This document shows positions 8,710 to 16,857 of a DNA stretch of 64,000 nt, one piece after another. The DNA is from Amphibacillus sp052055485 (GTDB lineage Bacteria > Bacillota > Bacilli > Bacillales > Amphibacillaceae), in contig NZ_CP197171.1 of assembly GCF_052055485.1 (NCBI RefSeq), positions 3,534,001 through 3,598,000 on the forward strand, written 5' to 3'. The notes under the pieces are model-generated. The model searched no databases. It was given only the letters and a program-made list of their open reading frames with translations, and was not told the DNA's origin. The stretch's first letter is position 1, and the number at the start of each line of letters is the position of its first letter. The translations under genes were made by a program, and so were the position numbers.

Positions 8710-9520
8710 CATTTTGTGTTTGTTCAATTGTAACTTGTTCAACATGTTGAACAGGGTGATCCATCCAATGATTCGCAATTTGTTCAAATAATATCGGAGA
8801 ACCTGTTGTATAGAATTTATGATCAGGTATTCGATCTTCTTCGTAGGATAATTGTTGATAAGCTAAAATAGCACTCACTTCTCGAGCCGTTTCTTCTCCT
8901 GAAGAAATAATTTGTACATCCCTGCCGATCACTTTTTGAATTTCATCAGCAATTATCGGATAATGTGTGCAACCAAGAATTAACGTATCTAAATCTTGAT
9001 GTCCTTGAAGAGGTTGTAATGATTCACGAACAATTTCTTCAACTACTTCTTTAGAGAAAGGACCGCTTTCAACGAGAGGAACGAATTTTGGACAGGCTTG
9101 ATCGTAGATTGTTAAATCTGGTGCAATATGTTTTAAAGCCGTTGGATAAGCTTTATTATTTATTGTCCCTTCTGTACCAATCACGGCAATCGTATTTGTT
9201 TTTGTTACTTTAATAGCCGATCGAGCACCAGGTTGAATAACTCCAATCACCGGTATCAACAATTTCTCTCTTAATAAATCTAGTGTATAGGCTGTTGCTG
9301 TATTACATGCAATGACAAGTAACTTAATCTTTTTTTCCATTAAAAAGTCAACCATTTCGAGTGTGTATTGAATGACTTCATTTTCTGGTCGTGACCCGTA
9401 AGGACAACGAACGGTATCACCTAAATAAATTAATTGTTCTTTTGGTAATTGGCGCATTAATTCACGTGCAACTGTTAGACCTCCAACACCTGAATCAATA
9501 ACGCCTATTGGTTGATCCAA
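8702..9520 (-). CDS. murI: Glutamate racemase
   Basis: Makes D-glutamate for peptidoglycan. The two catalytic cysteines are in VIACNTATAY (about residue 74) and LILGCTHYPII (about 184); DSGVGGLTV and GDTVRCPYG are the usual N-terminal motifs. Length 272 aa is normal. The start is an unusual TTG at 9520 after GAGGGA; no in-frame ATG is near. In B. subtilis the equivalent gene here is racE. It is 23 bases downstream of the MarR gene, probably one operon. Confidence 0.96.
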   Translation of the reverse strand: MDQPIGVIDSGVGGLTVARELMRQLPKEQLIYLGDTVRCPYGSRPENEVIQYTLEMVDFLMEKKIKLLVIACNTATAYTLDLLREKLLIPVIGVIQPGARSAIKVTKTNTIAVIGTEGTINNKAYPTALKHIAPDLTIYDQACPKFVPLVESGPFSKEVVEEIVRESLQPLQGHQDLDTLILGCTHYPIIADEIQKVIGRDVQIISSGEETAREVSAILAYQQLSYEEDRIPDHKFYTTGSPILFEQIANHWMDHPVQHVEQVTIEQTQNDK

Positions 9521-9543
9521 TTCAATCCCTCTTTTATATATTT

Positions 9544-9999
9544 TTAATTATTTTCTTGATCCCACTTCATCTTTTCTAATAAAAGTGCTAACACTTCGTG
9601 GAGCATATCTACTTTTTCAGTTGAAACATCAATTAGAATTGTGCGTAAATAGGCTTGCCTTTTCTCAATCACTTCATTAATAATCTCGCGACCTTCTGGT
9701 AGCAAATGAATTCTAACGACACGTCTATCATTACTGTCACGTTTTCGTTCGACTAACGTGTTTTTTACCATTCGATCAACTAAATCAGTTGTTGTACTAA
9801 AAGCTAAATTAATTTTATGAGATAATTCTCCAATTGTTAAATCTCCATCTTCTAGTAACCATTGTAAGGCAATAAACTGAGGCGCTGTAATTGAATAGTT
9901 TTTTAAAATCTCCCGTCCTTTATGTTTAATAATACCATTTATGTAACGGATATTTTTCTCAATCTCAGCAATTGGACGATCTTCTACATCGCTTCCCAC
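9544..9999 (-). CDS. MarR-family regulator, YsmB-like
   Basis: A 151-aa winged-helix regulator: FIALQWLLEDGDLTIGELSHKI, then the recognition helix AFSTTTDLVDRMVKNTLVER and the wing with DSNDRRVVRIHLL (D..D.R MarR signature). I place the start at GTG 9999 because AAGGGAGGGG lies eight bases before it; the longer reading from ATG 10038 has no such site. The target is unknown. The gene order gerE-ysmB-racE is conserved in bacilli, interrupted here by the opuC operon and an island. Confidence 0.88.
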   Translation of the reverse strand: MGSDVEDRPIAEIEKNIRYINGIIKHKGREILKNYSITAPQFIALQWLLEDGDLTIGELSHKINLAFSTTTDLVDRMVKNTLVERKRDSNDRRVVRIHLLPEGREIINEVIEKRQAYLRTILIDVSTEKVDMLHEVLALLLEKMKWDQENN

Positions 10000-10192
10000 C
10001 AGAAACCCCTCCCTTAATAGAATATCTCTTTGTATCATAACATATTTATCGAAATTAGGTATATTTATGTTTTAGAAAGCAGAGTCCAAATACATTTTGC
10101 CAGAATCAATAAAAGTAAAATTTTCTTTAACTTTGACAACAGCAAGGCATCTAGCACTATGAACATTGTATTGTTGTTGAATGGATTTTGAA

Positions 10193-10214
10193 CCCATTAT
10201 GTTCAGATAAAACC
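10193..10214. repeat. Left 22 bp direct repeat flanking the island (att-like)
   Basis: CCCATTATGTTCAG then ATAAAACC. The second copy at 12518-12539 differs at two positions. Between the copies lie phage-like remnants only. Confidence 0.55.
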
Positions 10215-10338
10215 AGATGTGATTCTAGGTGGAGATAATGAGAAAGCTGGGCAAAGACTTAACGAAAGAATAGTGGATGTGCTAGGGAATTACGTTAATC
10301 TACATGACTTAGACTATACGGATTTTGATAGGAGATAG
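10207..10338 (+). pseudogene. Fragment resembling a TOPRIM (primase-type) domain
   Basis: The plus-strand frame reads ...KPDVILGGDNEKAGQRL... and ends at TAG 10336. GGDNEKAG resembles the D-N-D/E-x-A-G block of TOPRIM domains in phage and plasmid primases. No start codon or upstream catalytic glutamate motif remains; a TGA sits just before the left repeat. It is therefore the C-terminal scrap of a larger gene. TOPRIM assignment is by eye and tentative. Confidence 0.4.
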
Positions 10339-10406
10339 GACACCAATAAGCTAGATACATATCGGTTGAAAGGCATAAAGTAAGCCGCTAACAGATGTCA
10401 GCGACC

Positions 10407-11006
10407 CTATTCTAATAGAAACTCGGCAGGAGGTATGTCCTCAGCAGCATGACCTAGTGTCTCAGCCGCAAACTCGTAATGTTCTAGGAGTTCATTGAAC
10501 GAGTCCACATCTCCTTCGGACATGGCGGAAACAGCTCCGTCATAGAACGTTGTGAGGCTACTGTTTGCAGACTCTATGCTGTAATGAACGCGAATCCACT
10601 CGTCGGAGAGATCGTCAACTTCAACATTTTGTTCGTAAAGATCAATTGCTTGTCGTGCGAGTTCCTCCGAAGATTGGAGATACTCAGAAGCCCTCTCTAA
10701 GTCTTGACTGTTTACTAAGACTTGACCGGCTTCTTGCACGTCTTCTCCACTCATTCTAATAAATTCCATATACTGGGATACGAGGGTTCGAATTTCTTCG
10801 GGTTTATCATTGGGTTCTTCGGTTGAGTCAGCATGTTCAAGATCGTTGCCTAAATCTTGATCATGCTCTTCTTGGATAACATCGTTCGCTACTGGATCTG
10901 TCACGGAATTATCGTTCAGTTTATATAAAAGAAAGATTATAAAGATTAAAATGCCGACTGTAACAATTATCTTTTCTATAAGGTTCAATTTTTTCCATTC
11001 TTTCAT
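10407..11006 (-). CDS. Unknown membrane-anchored protein
   Basis: A 199-aa protein with a short cytoplasmic N-terminus, one transmembrane segment (IIVTVGILIFIIFLLYKL, about residues 12-30), an acidic linker rich in D, E and N, and a helical extracellular domain of about 120 residues. I do not recognise the family. The start is ATG 11006, preceded by AAGGAG; an upstream ATG (11060) has no such site. It lies within the island bounded by the 22 bp repeats but reads opposite to the phage-like remnants, so it may be cargo. Confidence 0.7.
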   Translation of the reverse strand: MKEWKKLNLIEKIIVTVGILIFIIFLLYKLNDNSVTDPVANDVIQEEHDQDLGNDLEHADSTEEPNDKPEEIRTLVSQYMEFIRMSGEDVQEAGQVLVNSQDLERASEYLQSSEELARQAIDLYEQNVEVDDLSDEWIRVHYSIESANSSLTTFYDGAVSAMSEGDVDSFNELLEHYEFAAETLGHAAEDIPPAEFLLE

Positions 11007-11100
11007 TCTAAAACTCCTTAAATAAATTAATTTAAAATAATTTCTAAGAAAGTGTGCCAAAGACCACCTGAGAATTTAATTATATATAGGAGAGGATAAT

Positions 11101-11574
11101 TTGATAGAAAAACTAAAAAATTACTCGATGAAACATGGCGCTTTGGACTCGCACATGGCGGCGACGAATTGTTCGCTATGAGAACCACATTTTGTCTTAC
11201 AAAAAACTGTGTAAACAAAGAACTGAGGATTAGGCAAACGTACCAAAGCGAAAGTATAGACGATATTCTCGATAACAATAAATCAACTACAACAACTATG
11301 TATTTAGTAGATTCTCAAGCAGTGTCTGAATATGAAAAATCGGAAACTGAGCACATTCAGCGGCAACTGATCACGGCGGGCGCTCATTTCCGATGAAGAC
11401 GAATTAACGACGGCAATCGTTAAGACGTGGCTCTCGTCCGACGAACCTACGCTAAGAAGTGCCGGAAGAGAATTAGGTATACATCACTATTCAGTACGCA
11501 GAAAACTAAAGCAATTAACACGAAAATTCTCCGAAGACAAATTCGGAAAACTGGTGGACTATTTTTCTACGTAA
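11101..11574 (+). pseudogene. Frameshifted phage sigma-like / ArpU-type regulator
   Basis: The protein can be followed only by changing frame. TTG 11101 (after AGGAGAGG) gives MIEKLKNYSMKHGALDSHMA; another frame gives RRRIVRYENHILSYKKLC; a third gives DSQAVSEYEKSETEHIQRQL. After a last shift near 11385, ISDEDELTTAIVKTWLSS and ...LRSAGRELGIHHYSVRRKLK run to the stop. The MIEKLKNY start and C-terminal HTH resemble phage late regulators (ArpU/sigma-like). At least three frameshifts make it non-functional unless sequencing errors are involved. Confidence 0.55.
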
Positions 11575-11703
11575 CTATCTATATACACATTATAACAATT
11601 AAGGGTGGAGCTGTCAATAAAGATGATAGCCTCACCAAGGAATCATTCAGAGTAATTCATCTTAAAGCGAATCAATTAATTAAAAGACAAGGAGTAAAAC
11701 GAT

Positions 11704-12114
11704 ATGAAGATCGGAGAAATCGTCGCAGAAAACAGAACATTCTACCTAAGCAGTCATGCACGAGAACGAATCCGTCAACGACTTAATATCGAATCTGAAA
11801 GCACAAGTTTGGTTTGGATTATGGAATCTATTGCTAGTACCGTAAAGACGATCCCAGAAGGGATTACTACGAAGTATATTACAGAAGTATTCGAGATTAT
11901 TTGTGAAGGTCCTAAGTTGATAACTGTTGTTCTATTGGACTCAAGTAATACGTATAAGAACTTGTTTAAGGGCGTTGTTACTAAAGAGTTTAATAGATTA
12001 CTAACGATCAAGAAACGAGAACTAAAGAAAGCAGAAATTGCTGTGTGTGAGACGCAACTAAACTCCTTAAGGCTAAAAATCCGAACGTTGCCGAATCTAT
12101 TCGGAAAAATTTAA
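11704..12114 (+). CDS. Phage-type hypothetical protein
   Basis: A 136-aa intact frame after AAGGAG, six bases before the ATG. It begins MKIGEIVAENRTFYLSSHA and continues RERIRQR; the SHARERIRQR segment is typical of small phage or element proteins whose function is unknown to me. The rest is mixed alpha/beta and the C-terminal 40 residues are basic. It is downstream of the broken regulator, on the same strand, and appears to belong to the same decayed element. Confidence 0.6.
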   Translation: MKIGEIVAENRTFYLSSHARERIRQRLNIESESTSLVWIMESIASTVKTIPEGITTKYITEVFEIICEGPKLITVVLLDSSNTYKNLFKGVVTKEFNRLLTIKKRELKKAEIAVCETQLNSLRLKIRTLPNLFGKI

Positions 12115-12517
12115 CTCAGAAAACAGACAAAAAAATGAATAAATGACGAAATGAAACAGATTGTTGTTGCCGCTAAGCAATATGGCGTAGAGGTTTGAAA
12201 ATTGGACTTTGTCGAGACCTTAACCGCCTTGACCGTCCACAACAGCTTATCGACTGTCCCAAGTCACCCAAATAACGTTTCCCTGTTCCCTCTTACAGGA
12301 CTCGTGGGGTCTCCGCCAAGCGGCGGTCGGTAGTTGTTGTGGGCGCAGATTGTCCGTGTCTTCCTGTTGTGATCTTAGAACGCCTCTTTACAATGCGGAC
12401 CAGTCTAGGACGTGAGACTTGGAGGCAAAGCCGCGATCGGACCAGTCGTCCAATAGTGCGCACTACAAACATTTTAATGAATTAGCTATAAGGACATGCT
12501 TCGCCATAACTTTATAT
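12115..12517. other. Unexplained GC-richer segment of the island
   Basis: No convincing gene. A short plus-strand frame at 12151-12198 (DEMKQIVVAAKQYGVEV, then stop) looks like the end of a lost protein. From about 12205 to 12475 the sequence is clearly richer in G and C than its surroundings and holds short inverted repeats (CCGCC-AAGC-GGCGG; GGAC-CAGTC-GTCC) and two copies of GGACCAGTC. It could be a structured RNA, a transfer origin or decayed foreign coding sequence; I cannot decide. Confidence 0.4.
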
Positions 12518-12539
12518 CCCACTATGTTCAGGTAAAACC
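12518..12539. repeat. Right 22 bp direct repeat flanking the island (att-like)
   Basis: CCCACTATGTTCAG then GTAAAACC, matching 10193-10214 at 20 of 22 positions. Confidence 0.55.
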
Positions 12540-12625
12540 GTTTATGTTTCTACGAAATAAACAACGTAGTTAAGTATATTCGATTATAACGTTTTTGTTG
12601 ATTCCTCTTTTCTTTTTGCATAACT

Positions 12626-12660
12626 TAAAAAGATGCCGATTAATCAAAACCGGCATCTTT
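12626..12660 (-). terminator. Terminator of the opuC operon
   Basis: AAAGATGCCG / CGGCATCTTT with an 11-base loop, followed by T on the minus strand about 55 bases after the last permease gene. Confidence 0.8.
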
Positions 12661-12714
12661 CATTAAAACGTGTTTGTATATATTTTTTTGTATTCGTACC
12701 TTATTCCACTATAA

Positions 12715-13359
12715 TCAATTAGCAAATCGCTTTTTCGTACGTTTTTCAACAATACCCAAAATGAGATCTGCTATTATGGCAAGTGCAGCTGCTGGAACAG
12801 CACCAGCATAGATACGAATATCATTTTGAAAGCTGATTCCACTAATGATTTCTTTACCTAGTCCGCCACCACCAATGTAAGGTGCAATTGTTGCGACGGC
12901 GACAGCAATGACTGCTGCAACCCGAAGACCCGCCATAAGAAATGGAATAGATAAAGGGAACTCGACTTTCATGAGTAGCTGTAACGGCGTCATACCAATA
13001 CCTTTGCCCGCTTCAGTCACACCACTCTCTACTTCCCTGATACCAACATACGTATTCCGAACAATTGGCAATAGTGAATACAGGAACAGGCCAATAACAA
13101 CCGTCTGGAAACCAAGTCCAAAGTAAAGCAATAAAATAGCAAGCATCGCGATACTCGGAACTAATTGCAATATATTCACAAGTGATAGAATAACGGGAGC
13201 TAATTTTTCAACCTTAGCAGCAAGAATACCAAGTGGAATACCAACAATTAGCGCTAACGCAATGGCATAAACAACCATTAAAATATGCTCAATTGTTAAA
13301 GCAAATAGTTCTGATCCGTTGTCTGCCATATAACGACCAAGTTCTAAGATAAAATCCAT
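12715..13359 (-). CDS. opuCD: Osmolyte ABC transporter permease (OpuCD-like)
   Basis: A 214-aa inner-membrane permease with about six transmembrane segments and the BPD-type EAA loop (EAGKGIGMTPLQLLMKVEFPLSIPFLMAG; conserved EA...G......P). It is the fourth gene of a betaine/carnitine/choline-type uptake operon. Such operons import compatible solutes during salt stress. The neighbour permease is a close paralogue, so the two probably form a heterodimer. OpuB and OpuC are hard to tell apart by sequence alone; the symbol is provisional. Confidence 0.88.
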   Translation of the reverse strand: MDFILELGRYMADNGSELFALTIEHILMVVYAIALALIVGIPLGILAAKVEKLAPVILSLVNILQLVPSIAMLAILLLYFGLGFQTVVIGLFLYSLLPIVRNTYVGIREVESGVTEAGKGIGMTPLQLLMKVEFPLSIPFLMAGLRVAAVIAVAVATIAPYIGGGGLGKEIISGISFQNDIRIYAGAVPAAALAIIADLILGIVEKRTKKRFAN

Positions 13360-13380
13360 GCTGAGAACCCCATTTTCTCT

Positions 13381-14286
13381 TTATTCATCTAGTAAACCTT
13401 CTTCAATTAGAAATTCACGTGCAACCTCTTCAGTAGACCGTCCCTCAAAATCAACTTGACGAATCATTTCAGACATTTGTTCTGTTTCCACTGTTTCAAC
13501 TAAGTCTTCAAAAATTTGATTGACTTCTGGGTATTCTTCTAAAGTTTCATTTCGACCAACTAGAGAGGCATCAAACGGTGGGAAAAATTGTTCATCATCC
13601 TCTAAAGTACGTAGATTATACTCAGGAATCTGCGGGTCAACCGTATAAGCCATGACAAGATCCACTTCATCTCTAGCGATCGCTTCATACATCAGTGAAA
13701 CTTCCATTCCTCTCGTATCGCCAAATTCAAAGCCATAAGTTTCAATAAAGGCACGATAACCATCATTATCACGTTCAAGCCAAGTTGTATCTGTCCCCAA
13801 GATTAGACTATCTGCATATGATTCCAGATCAGATACGTTAGTAATATTATTTTCTTCAGCAAAATCTTCATGAATAGCGAATGCATATTCATTGGTAAAT
13901 CCTATGGTATCAAACCATGTTATATCATAGGCTTCGTCGAAAGATTGTTGGGCAATCTCAATTGTCTCTTGTGGATCCGTCGTGTATTCAATATCATCAA
14001 AGTAATTATTGTAGATTTCACCTGAGTATAATAAGGCAAAATCAAACTCTCCTCGATCCAAGGAAGCAATGACTTGTGGACTTGCTTGAATATCCTCAGT
14101 AATACTCACTTCATGATCCGTATTTTCTTCAACTAATATTTTAACAAGCTGGCCAGCGATCTTAGGGTCAGTATAGGTTTGGGCACCAAACTCAAATACC
14201 TCTCCACCTGCTGAAGACCCTCCACCACATGCGGTGATTATTAATAAACTAAATACTAGTAAACTCGTAAAAATAAGCTTTTTCAT
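13381..14286 (-). CDS. opuCC: Osmolyte ABC transporter substrate-binding lipoprotein (OpuCC-like)
   Basis: A 301-aa lipoprotein with a signal peptide and lipobox ITAC (Cys20), then a glycine-rich linker. The mature part is a type II periplasmic-binding fold of the OpuAC/ProX class (starting FEFGAQTYTDPKIAGQLVKI). It is strongly acidic, like surface proteins of salt-adapted bacilli. The aromatic residues that hold the quaternary ammonium group cannot be assigned with certainty by eye. ATG 14286 follows AAGGAG; the preceding in-frame GTG is less likely. Confidence 0.9.
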   Translation of the reverse strand: MKKLIFTSLLVFSLLIITACGGGSSAGGEVFEFGAQTYTDPKIAGQLVKILVEENTDHEVSITEDIQASPQVIASLDRGEFDFALLYSGEIYNNYFDDIEYTTDPQETIEIAQQSFDEAYDITWFDTIGFTNEYAFAIHEDFAEENNITNVSDLESYADSLILGTDTTWLERDNDGYRAFIETYGFEFGDTRGMEVSLMYEAIARDEVDLVMAYTVDPQIPEYNLRTLEDDEQFFPPFDASLVGRNETLEEYPEVNQIFEDLVETVETEQMSEMIRQVDFEGRSTEEVAREFLIEEGLLDE

Positions 14287-14311
14287 CACTAAATCATTCT
14301 CCTTTTCTAAA

Positions 14312-14953
14312 TTAGGCTTTTGAAAGTTTTTTCTCTACTAATCCAAATAGTAAATCAGTGATTAAAGCAATCAATATCGCCATAAGCGTCCCCGTAAAAA
14401 TCATATAGTTATTGTTCGACCCTATACCAGCGATCACTAAATCTCCTAGACCACCAGCACCAATAACAGCGGCTAATGTCGTCCAACTAATAATATAAAC
14501 GGTTGTCGTACGAATGCCTGACATGATATATGGCAAAGCAATTGGCAATTCAACTTTGATTAAACGTTGGAACTTGTTATAGCCCATTCCTTTCGCCGCT
14601 TCAACAATACCCTGATCAATGGACTGAATGCCAGCATACGTGTTCCGGAGTAATGGTAATAAAGCATAAAGAAATAAAGCGACAACAGCGGGGGGAAAAC
14701 CAATCCCTAATATTGGAATGAGCAAAGCAAACATGGCAATTGTCGGAATCGTCTGAAAAAAATTAGCAATATTAAAGATCACATTCTTTATGCGTTCACT
14801 TTTCAATCTTGTCATCCAAATCGCTAATGGTAAAGTCAATATAATCGCTAAGGAAACAGAAATGAAAGCGATCGCTAGATGCTCTAATAAATAAATTAAA
14901 ATACTTTCATAACGAATGGACCAAAAATCCATATAATCAGTAAAAAAACTCAT
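14312..14953 (-). CDS. opuCB: Osmolyte ABC transporter permease (OpuCB-like)
   Basis: A 213-aa permease with about six membrane segments and the EAA loop (EAAKGMGYNKFQRLIKVELPIALPYIMSG). The start overlaps the end of the ATPase gene by four bases, so translation is coupled. It pairs with the OpuCD-like permease. Confidence 0.9.
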   Translation of the reverse strand: MSFFTDYMDFWSIRYESILIYLLEHLAIAFISVSLAIILTLPLAIWMTRLKSERIKNVIFNIANFFQTIPTIAMFALLIPILGIGFPPAVVALFLYALLPLLRNTYAGIQSIDQGIVEAAKGMGYNKFQRLIKVELPIALPYIMSGIRTTTVYIISWTTLAAVIGAGGLGDLVIAGIGSNNNYMIFTGTLMAILIALITDLLFGLVEKKLSKA

Positions 14954-16065
14954 ACCTCTACACCACTTTTAGCGCCAAATTTTTCATGAATCTTTTCTAA
15001 GAGTAGTTCCTGATCGAGAACACCGATAAATGTATCATCTGGCTCAATGATCGGTGCAATCGTATCTTTACTTGCGACAAATTTTTCTACTTCAGCTGAG
15101 CGTCGATAAGCAATAATATCTGGATTCACGAGCTCCGATAATGATTGATCTGATGCACGGATGGCATCATAGAGTGACGCAATGCCAAGATATTTATGAT
15201 CGATATCCACGACAGGGAGTTGATCTTTTTTATGCTTGATCATAAGAGAGATTACATCATCAATGGACTGGTTAATTGTCACGGAAGGAAAGTTCTCATC
15301 AACAAAAGCTGTCATTGGCGGCAGTCCTTTGGCCTGTTCTAAACGTTCTACTCCAATAAATTCTTCCACAAATTCGTTTGCTGGTGCAGTTAAAAGCTCT
15401 TGAGGCGTTCCCTTTTGTACAACTTGCCCCTCACGCATTAAAATAATTTGATCGGCAATTTTAATCGCCTCATCCATATCATGCGTCACAAAGACAATGG
15501 TCTTTTGAATATTTTGTTGTAAGTTAACTAACTCATCTTGAAGTTGTTCACGACTAATTGGATCAAGCGCACTAAACGGCTCGTCCATTAAAATAATCTT
15601 TGGTTCTGCTGCTAATGCACGAATAACACCAATTCGTTGCTGTTGGCCACCACTCAATTCGTTTGGGTAACGCGTTTTATAAATCTCTGGATCTAGGTCA
15701 ACCATTTTAAGTAACTCATCAACTTTTTGTTCAATACGAGCTTTATCCCACTTCAAAAGCTTTGGTACAGCAGCAACATTATCAAAGATCGTCATATGTG
15801 GAAAAAGCCCAATACTTTGGATCACATACCCCATTTGTCGGCGTAAATCAATCGGATTCATTTCGGTAATTCGCTGTCCATCAACGATTAGTTCACCTTC
15901 GGTATAATCAATCAAACGATTTAACAGCTTCATAGTTGTTGTTTTTCCACAACCACTTGGTCCAATCAGGACATTTATTTTTCCTTCTTCAAAAGTTAAA
16001 TCGATTCCTTTTAAGGCCTGAAAACCATCCTCATACACTTTATTAATATTCTTTAATTCAATCAA
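14950..16065 (-). CDS. opuCA: Osmolyte ABC transporter ATPase with CBS domains (OpuCA-like)
   Basis: A 371-aa ATPase: Walker A GPSGCGKTT (about 36-44), signature LSGGQQQR, Walker B IILMDEPFSALD, H-loop THD. Two CBS domains fill the C-terminal ~120 residues (VTINQSIDDVISLMIKHKKD; IIEPDDTFIGVLD). CBS domains of such transporters sense ionic strength or nucleotides such as c-di-AMP. The start appears to be TTG 16065 after GGAAGGGA. First gene of the four-gene operon, divergent from its likely regulator. Confidence 0.93.
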   Translation of the reverse strand: MIELKNINKVYEDGFQALKGIDLTFEEGKINVLIGPSGCGKTTTMKLLNRLIDYTEGELIVDGQRITEMNPIDLRRQMGYVIQSIGLFPHMTIFDNVAAVPKLLKWDKARIEQKVDELLKMVDLDPEIYKTRYPNELSGGQQQRIGVIRALAAEPKIILMDEPFSALDPISREQLQDELVNLQQNIQKTIVFVTHDMDEAIKIADQIILMREGQVVQKGTPQELLTAPANEFVEEFIGVERLEQAKGLPPMTAFVDENFPSVTINQSIDDVISLMIKHKKDQLPVVDIDHKYLGIASLYDAIRASDQSLSELVNPDIIAYRRSAEVEKFVASKDTIAPIIEPDDTFIGVLDQELLLEKIHEKFGAKSGVEV

Positions 16066-16155
16066 AAGCTGTCCCTTCCTTCATTCGTTCTTTTTGCTAT
16101 ATTTAGCTTAACGAAAGTTGCCAAATAAACAAAGTACGATATAAGCGCTAATTGG

Positions 16156-16203
16156 TATAAACTTTATACAATATAAACTTTATAGAATGTATAAAGTCTA
16201 TTT
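16156..16203. promoter_or_regulatory. Repeated operator between opuC and its regulator
   Basis: TATAAACTTTATACA at 16156-16170 is directly repeated as TATAAACTTTATAGA at 16172-16186. The inverted copy TGTATAAAGTCTATT is at 16189-16203. Each unit is itself near-palindromic (ATAAA..TTTAT). This is the natural binding site for the divergent GbsR/OpcR-like repressor. The binding role is inference. Confidence 0.6.
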
Positions 16204-16308
16204 CCTTACAATTCATCCAATTTACTCCCGAATGCTCGCTCATTTGCAAGTTGAGCTATTTTTTTCCTATGCTACACTTAAATAAAAACTAGGAGAAGAC
16301 TGATTTCA

Positions 16309-16857
16309 ATGAAAAATGAAGAAAAGCTTGAACAGATAAAACATCGAATCAGTGAACAAATTGCAGAAAATATAAAGTCTTATGGATTTCCTGCAACAAT
16401 TGGACGAGTGATTGCGGCCATTTATTATGAAGGTCGAGCCCTTGACTTGGATGAGCTTGCTCAAATCACTGATATGAGTAAAACTCGTATGAGTCAAGTT
16501 CTGCGTGAGATGGTGCATTATAATATCGCAGAAAAGGCTTTTGTTAAAGGTTCGCGAAAGGATCACTATATCGTCGAGGAAGATTATTATCAAACATTCA
16601 TCTCCTTATTCACCACTAATTGGCATTCTGTTATTTTACGCAATCGTAAAATAATCGCACGTAACCGTCAGGATTTACAACATATAATTAATGATACAAG
16701 TGTAGCAGATGACATAAAAGAACAAGCCCAGTTTTATTTAAATGATTCAACAGAGTCTTTAGCTTATTATGATTGGATTGAGCGTCTTATTGAACTATTT
16801 GAATCACAGAAAATCTTCGAATTCATTCCTAAAAAAACAGGTTCGAATGGAAGTTAG
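16309..16857 (+). CDS. GbsR/OpcR-like transcriptional regulator of osmolyte uptake
   Basis: A 182-aa MarR-related winged-helix protein. The pattern GFPATIGRVIAAIYYEGRALDLDELAQITDMSKTR is typical of GbsR-type repressors, followed by the recognition helix region MSQVLREMVHYNIAEKAFVKGSRKDHY. B. subtilis OpcR and GbsR repress opuC, opuB and gbsAB. It is divergent from opuCA and shares the repeated operator. AGGAG lies before the ATG. Confidence 0.88.
   Translation: MKNEEKLEQIKHRISEQIAENIKSYGFPATIGRVIAAIYYEGRALDLDELAQITDMSKTRMSQVLREMVHYNIAEKAFVKGSRKDHYIVEEDYYQTFISLFTTNWHSVILRNRKIIARNRQDLQHIINDTSVADDIKEQAQFYLNDSTESLAYYDWIERLIELFESQKIFEFIPKKTGSNGS

Noticed and set aside
11128..11190. GGDEF domain from the frame containing HGGDELFAM
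   Set aside because: The motif is isolated, nothing else of a GGDEF fold is present, and the neighbouring frames give a better phage-regulator reading.
12205..12475. rRNA fragment or tmRNA/RNase P RNA
   Set aside because: None of the conserved sequence blocks of these RNAs that I know is visible.
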